Notes: generated by a model not told the origin, from the sequence alone. Shown: positions 1 to 7,475, counted from the first letter of the stretch. The stretch is DNA of 22,840 bases from CAZHOV01 sp964534315 (GCA_964534315.1 CAZHOV010000090.1:1-22840); one strand, 5' to 3'. Numbers and translations are program-made.

Positions 1-87
1 GGCCTTCTTTAGATTTCCCTTTGCTAGAATAATATGCTAAACCGAGAATCGCTGATATTAATTAACTTAGATTACAAAGTACTAAGC

Positions 88-534
88 CTAATAGAAAAGG
101 TCAATGCGTCTAATCATTCCTCCCAAGTGAGCTGTGTACAGGATTATAAAGGTATTTATGATCAACAACACCATTAAAAAGCTATAAATTCTGCGATCAG
201 GTTTTTCTTCCTGTAGAATAGTTGCCCAGCCCATTACCCCAATGAGTCCTGTAATCACCTGAATGACAAAAGCTATTCTCCCCCAAAGCGCATGGTTTTC
301 TACTTGTTCTTGAGGAAAAGAAAGTATGGCCTGTTTGGTCCAATTTGCAGTCTCCGGCCCGGTTAGGTATGCGACTGTTGTAATCATTGCTAAAATAATT
401 AATCCGCTAAAAGTACCTTTCCAGGGCTTGGTATCCATGGGGGCTTTCCTAAATGCCAAGACTCTAAACGCCAACCAAGGGGTTCCTAATACAGCAAAAT
501 GGACGATAATAATATGTATCCAATTTGCAATCAT
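88..534 (-). CDS. DUF2231-like four-helix membrane protein
   Basis: A 148-residue integral membrane protein of unknown function. Four hydrophobic segments are visible at about residues 5-27, 43-60, 86-107 and 116-136. The opening IHIIIVHFAVLGTPW, the central TG of YLTGPETANW, the HALWGR motif and the late AHLGGMIR resemble the His-containing helix pattern of DUF2231-type proteins, but the match is from memory and is not strong. It is the second gene of a pair, starting 29 bases after the stop of the larger membrane protein upstream, so it is probably co-transcribed with it from the operator-bearing promoter near 1640. The conserved histidines (H7, H12, H81, H135) could bind haem or a metal, which would fit a metal-responsive promoter, but nothing in the sequence proves that. 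Confidence 0.75.
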   Translation of the reverse strand: MIANWIHIIIVHFAVLGTPWLAFRVLAFRKAPMDTKPWKGTFSGLIILAMITTVAYLTGPETANWTKQAILSFPQEQVENHALWGRIAFVIQVITGLIGVMGWATILQEEKPDRRIYSFLMVLLIINTFIILYTAHLGGMIRRIDLFY

Positions 535-563
535 CTGTATTGCATTGACTTTCGTTGAATAAA

Positions 564-1436
564 TTATTTTTCAGCTCCTGTTGTAATCGCTTTTTTGGGG
601 TCTATCCCCTGATCCACTTTTTCATAATCAAGTGTAGATCCGCCCATGCTGTGTGGAATCAAATACACTGCAGTCATTACTAATGCGGCTCCCAATACAG
701 CCGCTCTACTGATATTTTCCTTCTTTTTAGGCTTAAAACCAATTATCGCCAGAGCCAATGCCCAGGCAACCCACATGATAAGCATTTTATTATCCGTAAA
801 ATCACCTCCAAAAGGAAAACCAGTCCAGTATTCGCCAAAGGCGCTTTTTTGTACTAAGGGACCTAATATCATTCCGCCAATGGTCATAGCAAAAAAAGCA
901 ATAACCGTCCATCGACGCATCGTGCCATGGTCAAAGATTGCACTTAACCCTGCGCGAATACCAAAAATAATGACTATTATCATCAAGGTAACGTGCGGAT
1001 ATAAAATGTAGTCGGAAACAGGATCTTTATATCTTAACACAATTCTATCCTCACTTTTTTCAGGAATGGTAAATGCCTGACCATCGATGTTACCGGTAAT
1101 GAAATATTCCATTTTTCCAGCGGCTGGTTGTACCGGTAATTGAGCAATAAATTGGTTGCTTTCATTTAACTGGAAATCGGCTGTTGTTACAGCATCATTG
1201 GTCAGGTAGCGCTTATAATGCAATGATGCAGTGTAATTGGTAGCTTCAATAGTTGGAAGTTTAATTTTTGCCCCTCCGGTTGTTTCGTGAGAACGGAGTA
1301 GTTTATATTTATACTTTTCGCCGGTATGCTCCAAATGTCCTTTATACTCATAAGTAGGTCCTGTACTCCTTTGATAGACCATTGCAGCTAAAGCCAAAAA
1401 AACAGCTAAAACCCATATAAATATTTTCTTAATCAT
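564..1436 (-). CDS. Membrane protein with N-terminal anchor, extracytoplasmic domain and C-terminal helices
   Basis: A 290-residue protein I do not recognise by name. Residues 5-21 form a signal-anchor helix. Residues 25-140 are polar and rich in alternating beta-type segments, probably outside the inner membrane. Four further hydrophobic segments follow (about 145-163, 175-195, 217-235 and 246-262), and the tail is charged. The sequence reads well as coding and begins MIKKIFIW, a typical Bacteroidota signal-anchor start. It is the first gene of a two-gene unit with the DUF2231-like gene downstream. Its leader is long, about 190 bases from the predicted promoter at 1637-1644, and contains an imperfect palindromic repeat. 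Because the promoter carries an operator like those of the Fur-family gene at 11602, I infer that it is repressed under the same condition. Function unknown. Confidence 0.75.
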   Translation of the reverse strand: MIKKIFIWVLAVFLALAAMVYQRSTGPTYEYKGHLEHTGEKYKYKLLRSHETTGGAKIKLPTIEATNYTASLHYKRYLTNDAVTTADFQLNESNQFIAQLPVQPAAGKMEYFITGNIDGQAFTIPEKSEDRIVLRYKDPVSDYILYPHVTLMIIVIIFGIRAGLSAIFDHGTMRRWTVIAFFAMTIGGMILGPLVQKSAFGEYWTGFPFGGDFTDNKMLIMWVAWALALAIIGFKPKKKENISRAAVLGAALVMTAVYLIPHSMGGSTLDYEKVDQGIDPKKAITTGAEK

Positions 1437-1462
1437 CTTTCTGTTTTTTAGATTTCTGATAA

Positions 1463-1540
1463 GTTAAACGGCAAATCAAAATTGCTTGTAAAATCATTTG
1501 AACCTAAAAAAATTATTCTACCAATTTTTTTGCCTTACTA
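1463..1540 (+). repeat. Imperfect palindromic repeat, copy 1 (short form)
   Basis: The left arm begins GTTAAACGGCAAATCAAAAT and the right arm ends CCAATTTTTTTGCCTTAC. The arms pair with several bases unpaired on one side only. The left arm is nearly identical to the sequence starting at 22785 and to the reverse complement of 2050-2016. This copy lacks the inner hairpin present in copy 2. It lies in the predicted leader of the 564-1436 gene. Confidence 0.75.
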
Positions 1541-1623
1541 CTTAAATAAAAGCAGCAATGAGTGAATGTTAATTGGTTTATCCTTAATGCTTTTGGGGGG
1601 TAGCTTTTGAAATCCAGTCTAAA

Positions 1624-1638
1624 TGCAACAATGCTGCA
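1624..1638 (-). promoter_or_regulatory. Putative Zur-type operator, site 3
   Basis: The plus strand reads TGCAACAATGCTGCA, which is TGCAA-N5-TTGCA with one changed base. The surrounding 28 bases (1619-1646) match 11531-11558, in front of the ABC transporter operon, at 25 of 28 positions. The right edge overlaps a minus-strand -7 box, as it does there. A Fur-family repressor bound here would block the promoter of the gene pair 1436-88. Confidence 0.65.
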
Positions 1639-1644
1639 AAAATA
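1637..1644 (-). promoter_or_regulatory. Predicted -7 box for the 1436-88 gene pair
   Basis: The minus strand reads TATTTTTG, matching the Bacteroidota -7 consensus TAnnTTTG. It overlaps operator site 3 by two bases, the same geometry as at 11549-11556. No clear TTG -33 element is present 19 bases upstream, so the promoter may be weak or factor-dependent. Confidence 0.5.
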
Positions 1645-1805
1645 GGTTAAGTATTAATAATAATTCAGGTTTGGAGGAGTTTTAAGGAATGGAAACCTCT
1701 AAAAAGCAATACTTTGACAATGTATTGACAGAGCTATGCGGGTAGAGAAAAGATGCGTTATTAACAGGGGAGTTCAAAGTCTATTTAAGGATGGTCTTCT
1801 AATAG

Positions 1806-1886
1806 TATTGGTTATAACGGCCTGATTAGCTTTTGTTGCCGTCTTTTTATCGCAATGAGGCACTAATCAGTCCGTTATAACCAATA
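1806..1886. repeat. Long hairpin, 24-bp stem with one mismatch
   Basis: Positions 1806-1829 pair with 1863-1886 over 24 bases with one C:T mismatch around a 33-base loop. The stem contains TTATAAC on the left and GTTATAA on the right, followed inward by CTGATTAG and CTAATCAG. There is no T-run on either side, so it is not an ordinary terminator. It lies between the cupin gene's 3' palindrome and the operator-bearing promoter. Confidence 0.7.
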
Positions 1887-1914
1887 GGTGCTTTAATTCA
1901 TCTTGTCATTTAAG

Positions 1915-2050
1915 CAGTAAGGCAAAAAAATTGGTATAAAAAATCTTTTTGAGTTCGGTCATTATTTCCTGCGTTCATTCCAGGTATTCAATCACTTAGT
2001 CTATAATGGCCGAACAGATTTATTATACAAGCAATTTTGGTTTGCCGCTT
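1915..2050 (-). repeat. Imperfect palindromic repeat, copy 2 (long form)
   Basis: Read in the direction of the cupin gene, it starts at the TAA stop with AAGCGGCAAACCAAAATTGC and ends TTTTTTTGCCTTACTGC. The outer arms pair imperfectly, with extra unpaired bases on one strand. An inner stem (1953-1965 with 2003-2015, 13 bp, one mismatch) encloses a 37-base loop. Copy 1 lacks the inner hairpin. The placement directly after a stop codon is shared with copy 3. Confidence 0.75.
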
Positions 2051-2771
2051 ATTTATAGCTAACAACTAAAAACCTAGCTTCTGTTTCGCCATCATTTTCT
2101 AAATTATGCATGCAGGCCTCATGCCAATGTACATCACCTATTTCAAGTTGCTTATTCACCTTACCCGTCTTATCAGATTCATATATTAATTGATAATCGG
2201 AAAGCGAATAAATAATGCGATTTATACCCGAGTGAGGTGAAATGTTTTCTCCTTTTGGTAAACTCACTTGGGTAACCCTAAAATCGTTGTTATCAAGCAA
2301 AATTTGGGCAAATTCAGGTGATACTGAATTTACATCATTCTCTACTGTATTGTCTTCGCAATCTGGCAATTCAGTATTTTTCTTGGTAAAGACGATCCAT
2401 TCGGCTGTCGTATTTCCAATGTTTTTTGCAGCATGTTTTCCAGCCTCATGAAAATGAACATCTCCCTTTTTCCAGGTTTTAGTTCCCAATTTTTCACCTT
2501 GCTCTTCCCAATCAATGGAGTAATCCGTTAATGAATAAATCACCCGGCTCTCCCCTTTATGAGTTGGTTGAGATTCTCCTGGGGCAAGGCTGATTTTTAA
2601 AACTTTAACATAGTCATTTTTAAAAATCACTTCAGGAACTACTGCTGTACTTTTTTGCTCTTCCTGCTCAGTAGAATTTTGTGATTCACTTTTTCCTTCA
2701 TTTCCGCAAGATGTTAATAAAAGCATGAAGACGCTGCTTAAGATGAGAATGTTTAGATTCAACTTTTTCAT
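2049..2771 (-). CDS. Tandem-cupin lipoprotein
   Basis: A 240-residue secreted protein. The N-terminus has a lysine-rich start, a hydrophobic stretch and a lipobox ending LLTSC at residue 22, so it should be lipidated and face the periplasm or outer membrane. After a Glu/Ser/Gln linker come two copies of the same small cupin: residues 45-130 and 150-240. Each contains a His in the first strand (H71; H180), a GDVHxHEA motif (H106 and H108; H215 and H217) and a later His (H113; H222), the usual cupin metal ligands. The two halves share the phrases VIYSLTDY/IIYSLSDY, which points to internal duplication. It follows the CobW gene on the same strand after 248 bases. Metal binding is likely from the ligands. 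Whether it acts as an enzyme or a metal buffer is open. Confidence 0.85.
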   Translation of the reverse strand: MKKLNLNILILSSVFMLLLTSCGNEGKSESQNSTEQEEQKSTAVVPEVIFKNDYVKVLKISLAPGESQPTHKGESRVIYSLTDYSIDWEEQGEKLGTKTWKKGDVHFHEAGKHAAKNIGNTTAEWIVFTKKNTELPDCEDNTVENDVNSVSPEFAQILLDNNDFRVTQVSLPKGENISPHSGINRIIYSLSDYQLIYESDKTGKVNKQLEIGDVHWHEACMHNLENDGETEARFLVVSYK

Positions 2772-3019
2772 TTTTTAATTATTTGTGTTCGTAAATTTAA
2801 TATCATCTTTTTGTCCTGGTAACAGCGGGAAATCTAATAAGATAGCGACTGTTCAGTGCGTATTATTGCATTTAAAATGTTGAATTTGGTCTCTTCTTTA
2901 TTGTTCAAAATGAGATTCAGTAAGATGGTTTTGTAAGCATGGTAGACAACCGGAAAAGTATAGGCTGTTTTCCATCTAGTGGAGGCAAATTGGGGTTTCT
3001 TACTCGCCGATTTTTTCTA

Positions 3020-4243
3020 TTACTCCATTGCATAAGCCCTCGGCACAGGCCATTCATCCTCATATCCTTTTTCCCATATTTTAGAAGCTAGTTCTTCTTC
3101 TGTTGCCAGGCAAGCATCAAGTCCTGATCTAATGATTAATTCATCCATATCTTGTCCTATGAATACGATTTCATTCTTTCGGTCTCCAAAGCTATCGTCC
3201 CAATCAGATTCAATGTGTTTTTGGTTTTCCAGGAAGGACAAGTATTGAGTTCGCTGGTCATAGGGCATACTACTCCACCAAACGCCTGCACTATCGGCTC
3301 TTAATGAGCCTCCAGCCTGACTCCAAACCAAAGCTTGTTCAGGACGTGAGGCTAACCAAAACAATCCTTTGCTACGAATGATATTATGAGGGAATTTGTG
3401 CTGTACATAATCCCAAAAACGCGCAGGGTCAAACGGCTTTTTAGTGCGGTAGACAAAAGAGCTAATTCCATATTCTTCCGTTTCGGGGGTATGTTCGTCT
3501 TTGTTGAGTTCTTCTATCCAACCGGCACTTTGCTCTGCTTCTTCAAAGTTAAAAAGTCCTGTATTCAGTATTTGGGTTGGATGGACTTTGCTAAAGCTGG
3601 ATTCAATAATTCGGGTAGACGGATTTAGTTTATGGATCGCTGCTTTTAAAATACCAAGGTGTTCCTCCGTTACCAAGTCTGTTTTGTTAACTATAATAAC
3701 ATTTGCGAACTCGATTTGGTCTGTCAATAAATTGACAATAGTGCGATAGTCACCTTCCATATTAGTAAGTTCCCTGTCCATTAGGGTTTCAGGACTACCA
3801 AAATCTTTAAAGAAGTTAAAGGCATCCACCACTGTAACCATCGTATCGATATAGCTGAACCTGGACAGGTCAATTCCGTTTTCATCATCTACAAAAGAAA
3901 AGGTTTGTGCCACAGGTACGGGCTCACTAATACCGGTACTTTCGATAAGCAGATAGTCGAAGCGGTCTTCCTTGGCTAAGCGCTCTACTTCGATCATTAA
4001 ATCTTCGCGCAAGGTGCAGCAAATGCATCCATTACTCATCTCCACTAATTTCTCTTCGGTTCGAGAAAGGGTGTTTTCATTTTTGACCAATTCTGCATCT
4101 ACATTGACTTCACTCATATCATTGACAATAACAGCTACTTTCAACCCCTCTTTGTTGTGCAAAACGTGGTTGAGTAAAGTTGTTTTTCCTGCACCCAAAA
4201 AACCACTTAGTACGGTTACGGGTAATTTTTTATTTGTAATCAT
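3020..4243 (-). CDS. CobW/COG0523 GTPase, probable zinc metallochaperone
   Basis: A 407-residue G3E-family GTPase. The P-loop GFLGAGKT is at residues 14-21, the family metal motif NGCICC gives C73-x-C75-C76, ESTGISEPVPV at about 101-111 is the Walker B region, and NKTD at 186-189 is the base-specificity loop. The CobW C-terminal domain covers about 265-400. Members of this family load metal into client proteins, and the subgroup found in Zur regulons (ZigA, YciC) acts under zinc limitation. The start ATG overlaps the DUF1826 stop as ATGA, so the two are translationally coupled. The DUF1826 neighbour, the His-rich permease and the Fur-family regulator upstream all support a zinc role over a cobalt or nitrile hydratase role. 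The metal itself is inferred. The stop is doubled (TAA TAG). Confidence 0.93.
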   Translation of the reverse strand: MITNKKLPVTVLSGFLGAGKTTLLNHVLHNKEGLKVAVIVNDMSEVNVDAELVKNENTLSRTEEKLVEMSNGCICCTLREDLMIEVERLAKEDRFDYLLIESTGISEPVPVAQTFSFVDDENGIDLSRFSYIDTMVTVVDAFNFFKDFGSPETLMDRELTNMEGDYRTIVNLLTDQIEFANVIIVNKTDLVTEEHLGILKAAIHKLNPSTRIIESSFSKVHPTQILNTGLFNFEEAEQSAGWIEELNKDEHTPETEEYGISSFVYRTKKPFDPARFWDYVQHKFPHNIIRSKGLFWLASRPEQALVWSQAGGSLRADSAGVWWSSMPYDQRTQYLSFLENQKHIESDWDDSFGDRKNEIVFIGQDMDELIIRSGLDACLATEEELASKIWEKGYEDEWPVPRAYAME

Positions 4244-4884
4244 GTCAAAAAGTTTAAAAATTCGTTAGTATCGATTCTTAATAAAAGCCTTGTTTCTCCA
4301 GCCTCTTCAATACTTGGGCTTCGATGTAAAATCGGATTTGACTCAGGGTAAAGTGCCCCTTTCAAGATGACGACATCTCCGGTACGTACTTGTTGAATTT
4401 GATTTAGATCTATGACTAATTCTTGCTTATTTCCTCTTGCCTTTGTGGCTTCATGATCTACTGCTTCGTCTGGAACCCAAAGCGTACCTGGTCCCATGTA
4501 CGTACAAAGCAACCGCAAATCATTGACATCAGTATGGAATTTCCGGCACATATTTGTATTAACCGTCGTCAGCAAAAAACGAAAGGAGGAGGCTTTGGTC
4601 GTTTTTTCGAATAGCTTCAAAAGTTTAGAAATATCTTCAAAAAAGTGTGGGCTGTCAGGGAGGTTATTATTGAAATAGTCCTTTAGTACAGACAAAATTT
4701 CTTCTGTTGTTCCGCTTGCCCGACATTCAACAGGTTGCTCAGCAATCGAGTTGATTTCCTTACCTAAGTGAGCAATGTCGCGTTGATGAATGGCAATATT
4801 CTTAGATTTTAAATGAATGTCCTGCAAAGTATGGTCGTCATTACTAATAACTGCATTTGCGTATGGATAACTTGTTTGTATCAT
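4240..4884 (-). CDS. DUF1826 family protein
   Basis: A 214-residue cytoplasmic protein with no signal peptide. The hallmark MCRKFHTDVNDLRLLCTYMG followed by PGTLW (residues 112-136) and the later GDVVILKG and HRSP identify it as DUF1826, a family that recurs beside zinc-linked COG0523 genes. The layout H117-x-D119, then H187, then arginines at 199 and 203, looks like the facial triad and 2-oxoglutarate-binding arginine of Fe(II)/2OG dioxygenases. That reading is my inference and has not been compared to a structure. It overlaps the CobW start by four bases and follows the DUF3299-like gene by 28 bases, so it belongs to the same transcript. A role in modifying or serving the CobW GTPase or one of its clients is plausible but unproven. 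Confidence 0.85.
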   Translation of the reverse strand: MIQTSYPYANAVISNDDHTLQDIHLKSKNIAIHQRDIAHLGKEINSIAEQPVECRASGTTEEILSVLKDYFNNNLPDSPHFFEDISKLLKLFEKTTKASSFRFLLTTVNTNMCRKFHTDVNDLRLLCTYMGPGTLWVPDEAVDHEATKARGNKQELVIDLNQIQQVRTGDVVILKGALYPESNPILHRSPSIEEAGETRLLLRIDTNEFLNFLT

Positions 4885-4912
4885 ATTTTATAGTTCAAAA
4901 AGGTTAAAAAAA

Positions 4913-5587
4913 TTATTCTTCGATGGCATCACGAAGGATGTAGCAGAATTCATTGGGGTCATCATGATTAAGGTATAAGGTGCCTCTGAACTTTTTAAAG
5001 TCATCTAATTTGTAGCGCTTTCTTTTTTTCTTTAGATACATACTGATGATAGAAGCAGGACTTGCCTTTCCACAAAAAAAGCAGGAGGCGTAAGGATTGC
5101 AGGACAGGGGCATCAAATCTCCTTTTTGATCAAGCGGAATGACGAATCCTTCGATGATTATTTCCTTCCCGTGGAGTGCCTCTACGGCTTTACTGAAAAC
5201 GGGAGCATATAAATCCATTTCAATTTCTTCAAAATACCGGAGTTTAAAATCAATATCCATTAATACTTTCCAATCTATTTCAATGGGCGATGATGTAGAA
5301 GGAGGGGGAGTGATATTATTAACCAGCTGGGCTTGGGAATCATGGTTTCTCTTTGATACCACATAATCCGATAATTGCTCATCCCAACGGTATATAGTGT
5401 CATTTATAGCATAATTCTCTTCGAAGGCTCTATCTGTTGGGGGCGATGGTTCGCTGGCATTTGTAACCTGGATTTCCTCCTTAAAATTCTGCAGTCCAAT
5501 CCCTAAGTGTTCGCATATTTTATCTCTAGTGAACACACATGCTATTAAAATGGCCGCGAAGAGTATTTTTAGGTTTTTTTTACTCAT
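4913..5587 (-). CDS. Membrane-anchored DUF3299-like protein, partner of the FtsX transporter
   Basis: The chosen start (ATG at 5587, MSKKNLKILF) gives 224 residues. An earlier ATG at 5623 would overlap the permease end and add 12 residues that only mirror it in another frame. Residues 4-19 form a signal anchor, followed by a Pro/Ser/Gln-rich linker. The core runs from about residue 102 (IDWKVLMDI) through GKEIIIEGFVIPLDQ (140-154) to a cysteine cluster, C163, C169 and C172 (CFFC), which fits the DUF3299 pattern of an Ig- or OB-like secreted domain with a short Cys/Pro motif. It starts 7 bases after the permease stop. I recall a comparable ATPase, FtsX-type permease and small secreted partner set in the Zur regulon of Pseudomonas aeruginosa, which would need checking. 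Probable job: periplasmic accessory protein of the transporter. Confidence 0.8.
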   Translation of the reverse strand: MSKKNLKILFAAILIACVFTRDKICEHLGIGLQNFKEEIQVTNASEPSPPTDRAFEENYAINDTIYRWDEQLSDYVVSKRNHDSQAQLVNNITPPPSTSSPIEIDWKVLMDIDFKLRYFEEIEMDLYAPVFSKAVEALHGKEIIIEGFVIPLDQKGDLMPLSCNPYASCFFCGKASPASIISMYLKKKRKRYKLDDFKKFRGTLYLNHDDPNEFCYILRDAIEE

Positions 5588-5594
5588 TTTAACG

Positions 5595-6845
5595 TTAATT
5601 TTCTGATAAGATGGCTGATACATCCATCCTCATCGCCTGCCATGCAGGCAATAAGGAAGATACAACTCCAACTAGAAAAGTAAGCAGTAGTAACCACTCC
5701 TCTCCCGGCACCCATTCCATTCCAAATTGAAGATTATAATCACTTTCCGCTTGTTGATTGATAAAATAAATTCCAATACGGCTGAGGAGCCATCCCAAAA
5801 CATAGCCTAGTGCCGCCAACATAAAACCCTCTAATACTAATAGTCCAAATAATTGCCAGGGACGATACCCAACTGATCTCAGTAATGCCAACTCATATTT
5901 TCGATCCTGTAGTCTGCTATATAGAACAAAAAACACACTGAATCCAGCCATTAACATGATACCTCCGGCAACTAGTTTCAAGGTTGTGGCACCCAAACCA
6001 AGCATGTAAAATAGCCTGTTGATTTCCAGAGCAGGCAATACGGCTTGCATATTCGTTTGCTCATTTATGATCCGAGGCATGTTGAGTACCGATAATTTTG
6101 TTTTATACTTCAATAGAACCGCCGTTATTTCCATGTCGTCGACGCTGGTGCTATCCTCAGAATGTTCATGCTCATGCTCGTGCTCGTGATCGTGATCGTG
6201 TTCATCTTCATGCTCAGGTTGGTGTGAATGGACCTGCCATACACTTTCAATAGATGTCAGGACTAACCGGTCTAAAACCGTATTTGTTTTTTGTAAAATT
6301 CCTACGACGGTATATGGATGATTTTCGTGCACATGGCCTTCTTTGACTTCCCCATGAGTTCCTAGAAAGGTTGTTCCAAGCGTTAGTCCGGTTTTTTTAG
6401 CAACGTCGGCGCCTAGTGTTGCCTCCATGGATTTTGAGAAGATTTTACCTTCTGCCAATTGTGCGTCATATTTGTTGGGATAATCCCGGGTGGTTCCTAG
6501 TATACGATAGCCCTGGTAGGAATCGCCATAAGCTAAGGGTATTGATTCTTCTACCGTTGGGTTGTCCATAATTTTATGGGCATCAGCTAATTTGATATTT
6601 CCGGTGGGGGCATCTAAATGATAAATTGCAGAGAGCACGAGTTGTAGCGGACTACCTTTTGCACCAATTACCAAATCAATATTTTGCAAGTCTCTTTTAA
6701 ACTTTTGCTCTAATTGATACTGGATTAAAAGCAATAAAGAAATAATGCCAACCCCAAAGGTAAGGAGGCTGACGCAAAGGGCCGTATTTAGCGGTTTGTG
6801 TATAATATTTTTCCAGGCTATTTTCCCGAGCATTTCATTTTTCAT
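5595..6845 (-). CDS. FtsX/MacB-type ABC permease with a His-rich extracytoplasmic loop
   Basis: A 416-residue permease with the four-helix FtsX layout: TM1 at about 21-42, a large extracytoplasmic domain (45-280), then TM2 285-310, TM3 331-362 and TM4 383-402. The conserved coupling segment before TM3 is RKYELALLRSVGYRP. In the extracytoplasmic domain, residues 206-228 are almost entirely His alternating with Asp or Glu, a clear transition-metal-binding stretch. H171, H173 and H176 add another His group. MacB/LolCDE-type permeases move lipoproteins or envelope substrates by mechanotransmission and do not form a simple channel, so this system may extract or deliver a metal-binding molecule in the periplasm. 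Its start overlaps the ATPase stop by one base (TAATG), so the two subunits are coupled. Confidence 0.92.
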   Translation of the reverse strand: MKNEMLGKIAWKNIIHKPLNTALCVSLLTFGVGIISLLLLIQYQLEQKFKRDLQNIDLVIGAKGSPLQLVLSAIYHLDAPTGNIKLADAHKIMDNPTVEESIPLAYGDSYQGYRILGTTRDYPNKYDAQLAEGKIFSKSMEATLGADVAKKTGLTLGTTFLGTHGEVKEGHVHENHPYTVVGILQKTNTVLDRLVLTSIESVWQVHSHQPEHEDEHDHDHEHEHEHEHSEDSTSVDDMEITAVLLKYKTKLSVLNMPRIINEQTNMQAVLPALEINRLFYMLGLGATTLKLVAGGIMLMAGFSVFFVLYSRLQDRKYELALLRSVGYRPWQLFGLLVLEGFMLAALGYVLGWLLSRIGIYFINQQAESDYNLQFGMEWVPGEEWLLLLTFLVGVVSSLLPAWQAMRMDVSAILSEN

Positions 6846-7474
6846 TAATTCGAAATGGCCTTTAACTCAATACAATTACTAATCTCAGAGCGCAAGCGGT
6901 CATCATGAGTTACGATAATTAGGGCGGCATCATTAGTTTTTGCCTCTTCCAACAGTAGGTCGATTACTTTTAAACAGTTCTTGTTATCCAGAGCACTTGT
7001 TGGTTCGTCAGCTAATATTAGCTTTGGGCCATTCATTACTGCTCTGGCTATGGTGGCTCTTTGTTGCTGTCCTACACTTAATTGATTGGGGTATCGATGT
7101 AGAAAATCTTCTATATTTAAACGATTGGCAATTTCTCTGGCTTTTCTTTTACTTGCAGCATAAGGAGAAACCAGCAAATTATCCAAAATGGAAAGGGATT
7201 CTATGAAGTATTGCTGTTGATAAACAATGCCAATATGCTGTCCTCTGAATTGGTCCATTTGGCTGGATGGCAAATCGGAAATCTTATTACGCTTAATAAT
7301 TATTTGTCCACTTGTTGTCTGCCTTAGGCCTGCCAGTAAATGCAGTAAAGTGGTTTTTCCACAACCTGATTCTCCACATATTAACAAAGCATGACCTGAA
7401 CCTACCCTAAGATCAGGGAAGAAAATCGGGTTTGAATCTGGATATTGGTATGTTATATTATTCGTTTGAACCAT
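6845..7474 (-). CDS. LolD/MacB-like ABC ATPase
   Basis: A 209-residue nucleotide-binding subunit. Walker A GESGCGKT is at 34-41, the Q-loop region IGIVYQQQ at about 81-88, the signature SVGQQQR at 133-139, Walker B LILADEP at 152-158, and the switch His in VTHDD near residue 189. The size and the QQQR-type signature fit the LolD/MacB group that pairs with FtsX-like permeases, and the permease start overlaps its stop (TAATG). The neighbouring metal genes suggest that the transporter serves metal acquisition. The substrate cannot be read from the ATPase. Confidence 0.92.
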   Translation of the reverse strand: MVQTNNITYQYPDSNPIFFPDLRVGSGHALLICGESGCGKTTLLHLLAGLRQTTSGQIIIKRNKISDLPSSQMDQFRGQHIGIVYQQQYFIESLSILDNLLVSPYAASKRKAREIANRLNIEDFLHRYPNQLSVGQQQRATIARAVMNGPKLILADEPTSALDNKNCLKVIDLLLEEAKTNDAALIIVTHDDRLRSEISNCIELKAISN

Positions 7475-7475
7475 A

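Larger units (their letters stand above)
1437..2048. other. Intergenic region packed with palindromes and one operator-bearing promoter
   Basis: This 612-base stretch has no open frame that reads as protein. From left to right it holds an imperfect palindrome (1463-1540), a minus-strand promoter with a Zur-type operator (1624-1644), a long hairpin (1806-1886), and a second, longer copy of the first palindrome in the opposite orientation (1915-2050). The last touches the stop codon of the cupin lipoprotein gene. The rest is AT-rich and shows nothing further. Confidence 0.8.

Noticed and set aside
1..87. Minus-strand coding tail reading ISAILGLAYYSSKGKSKEG
   Set aside because: It looks protein-like but has no start codon after an upstream stop and runs off the window, so it cannot be supported as a gene.
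1463..2050. The palindromes as an integron cassette array (attC sites after genes)
   Set aside because: The GTTRRRY-like box is at the wrong end of the family copies, copies face both ways, and no integrase is in the window. Kept as an unassigned repeat family.
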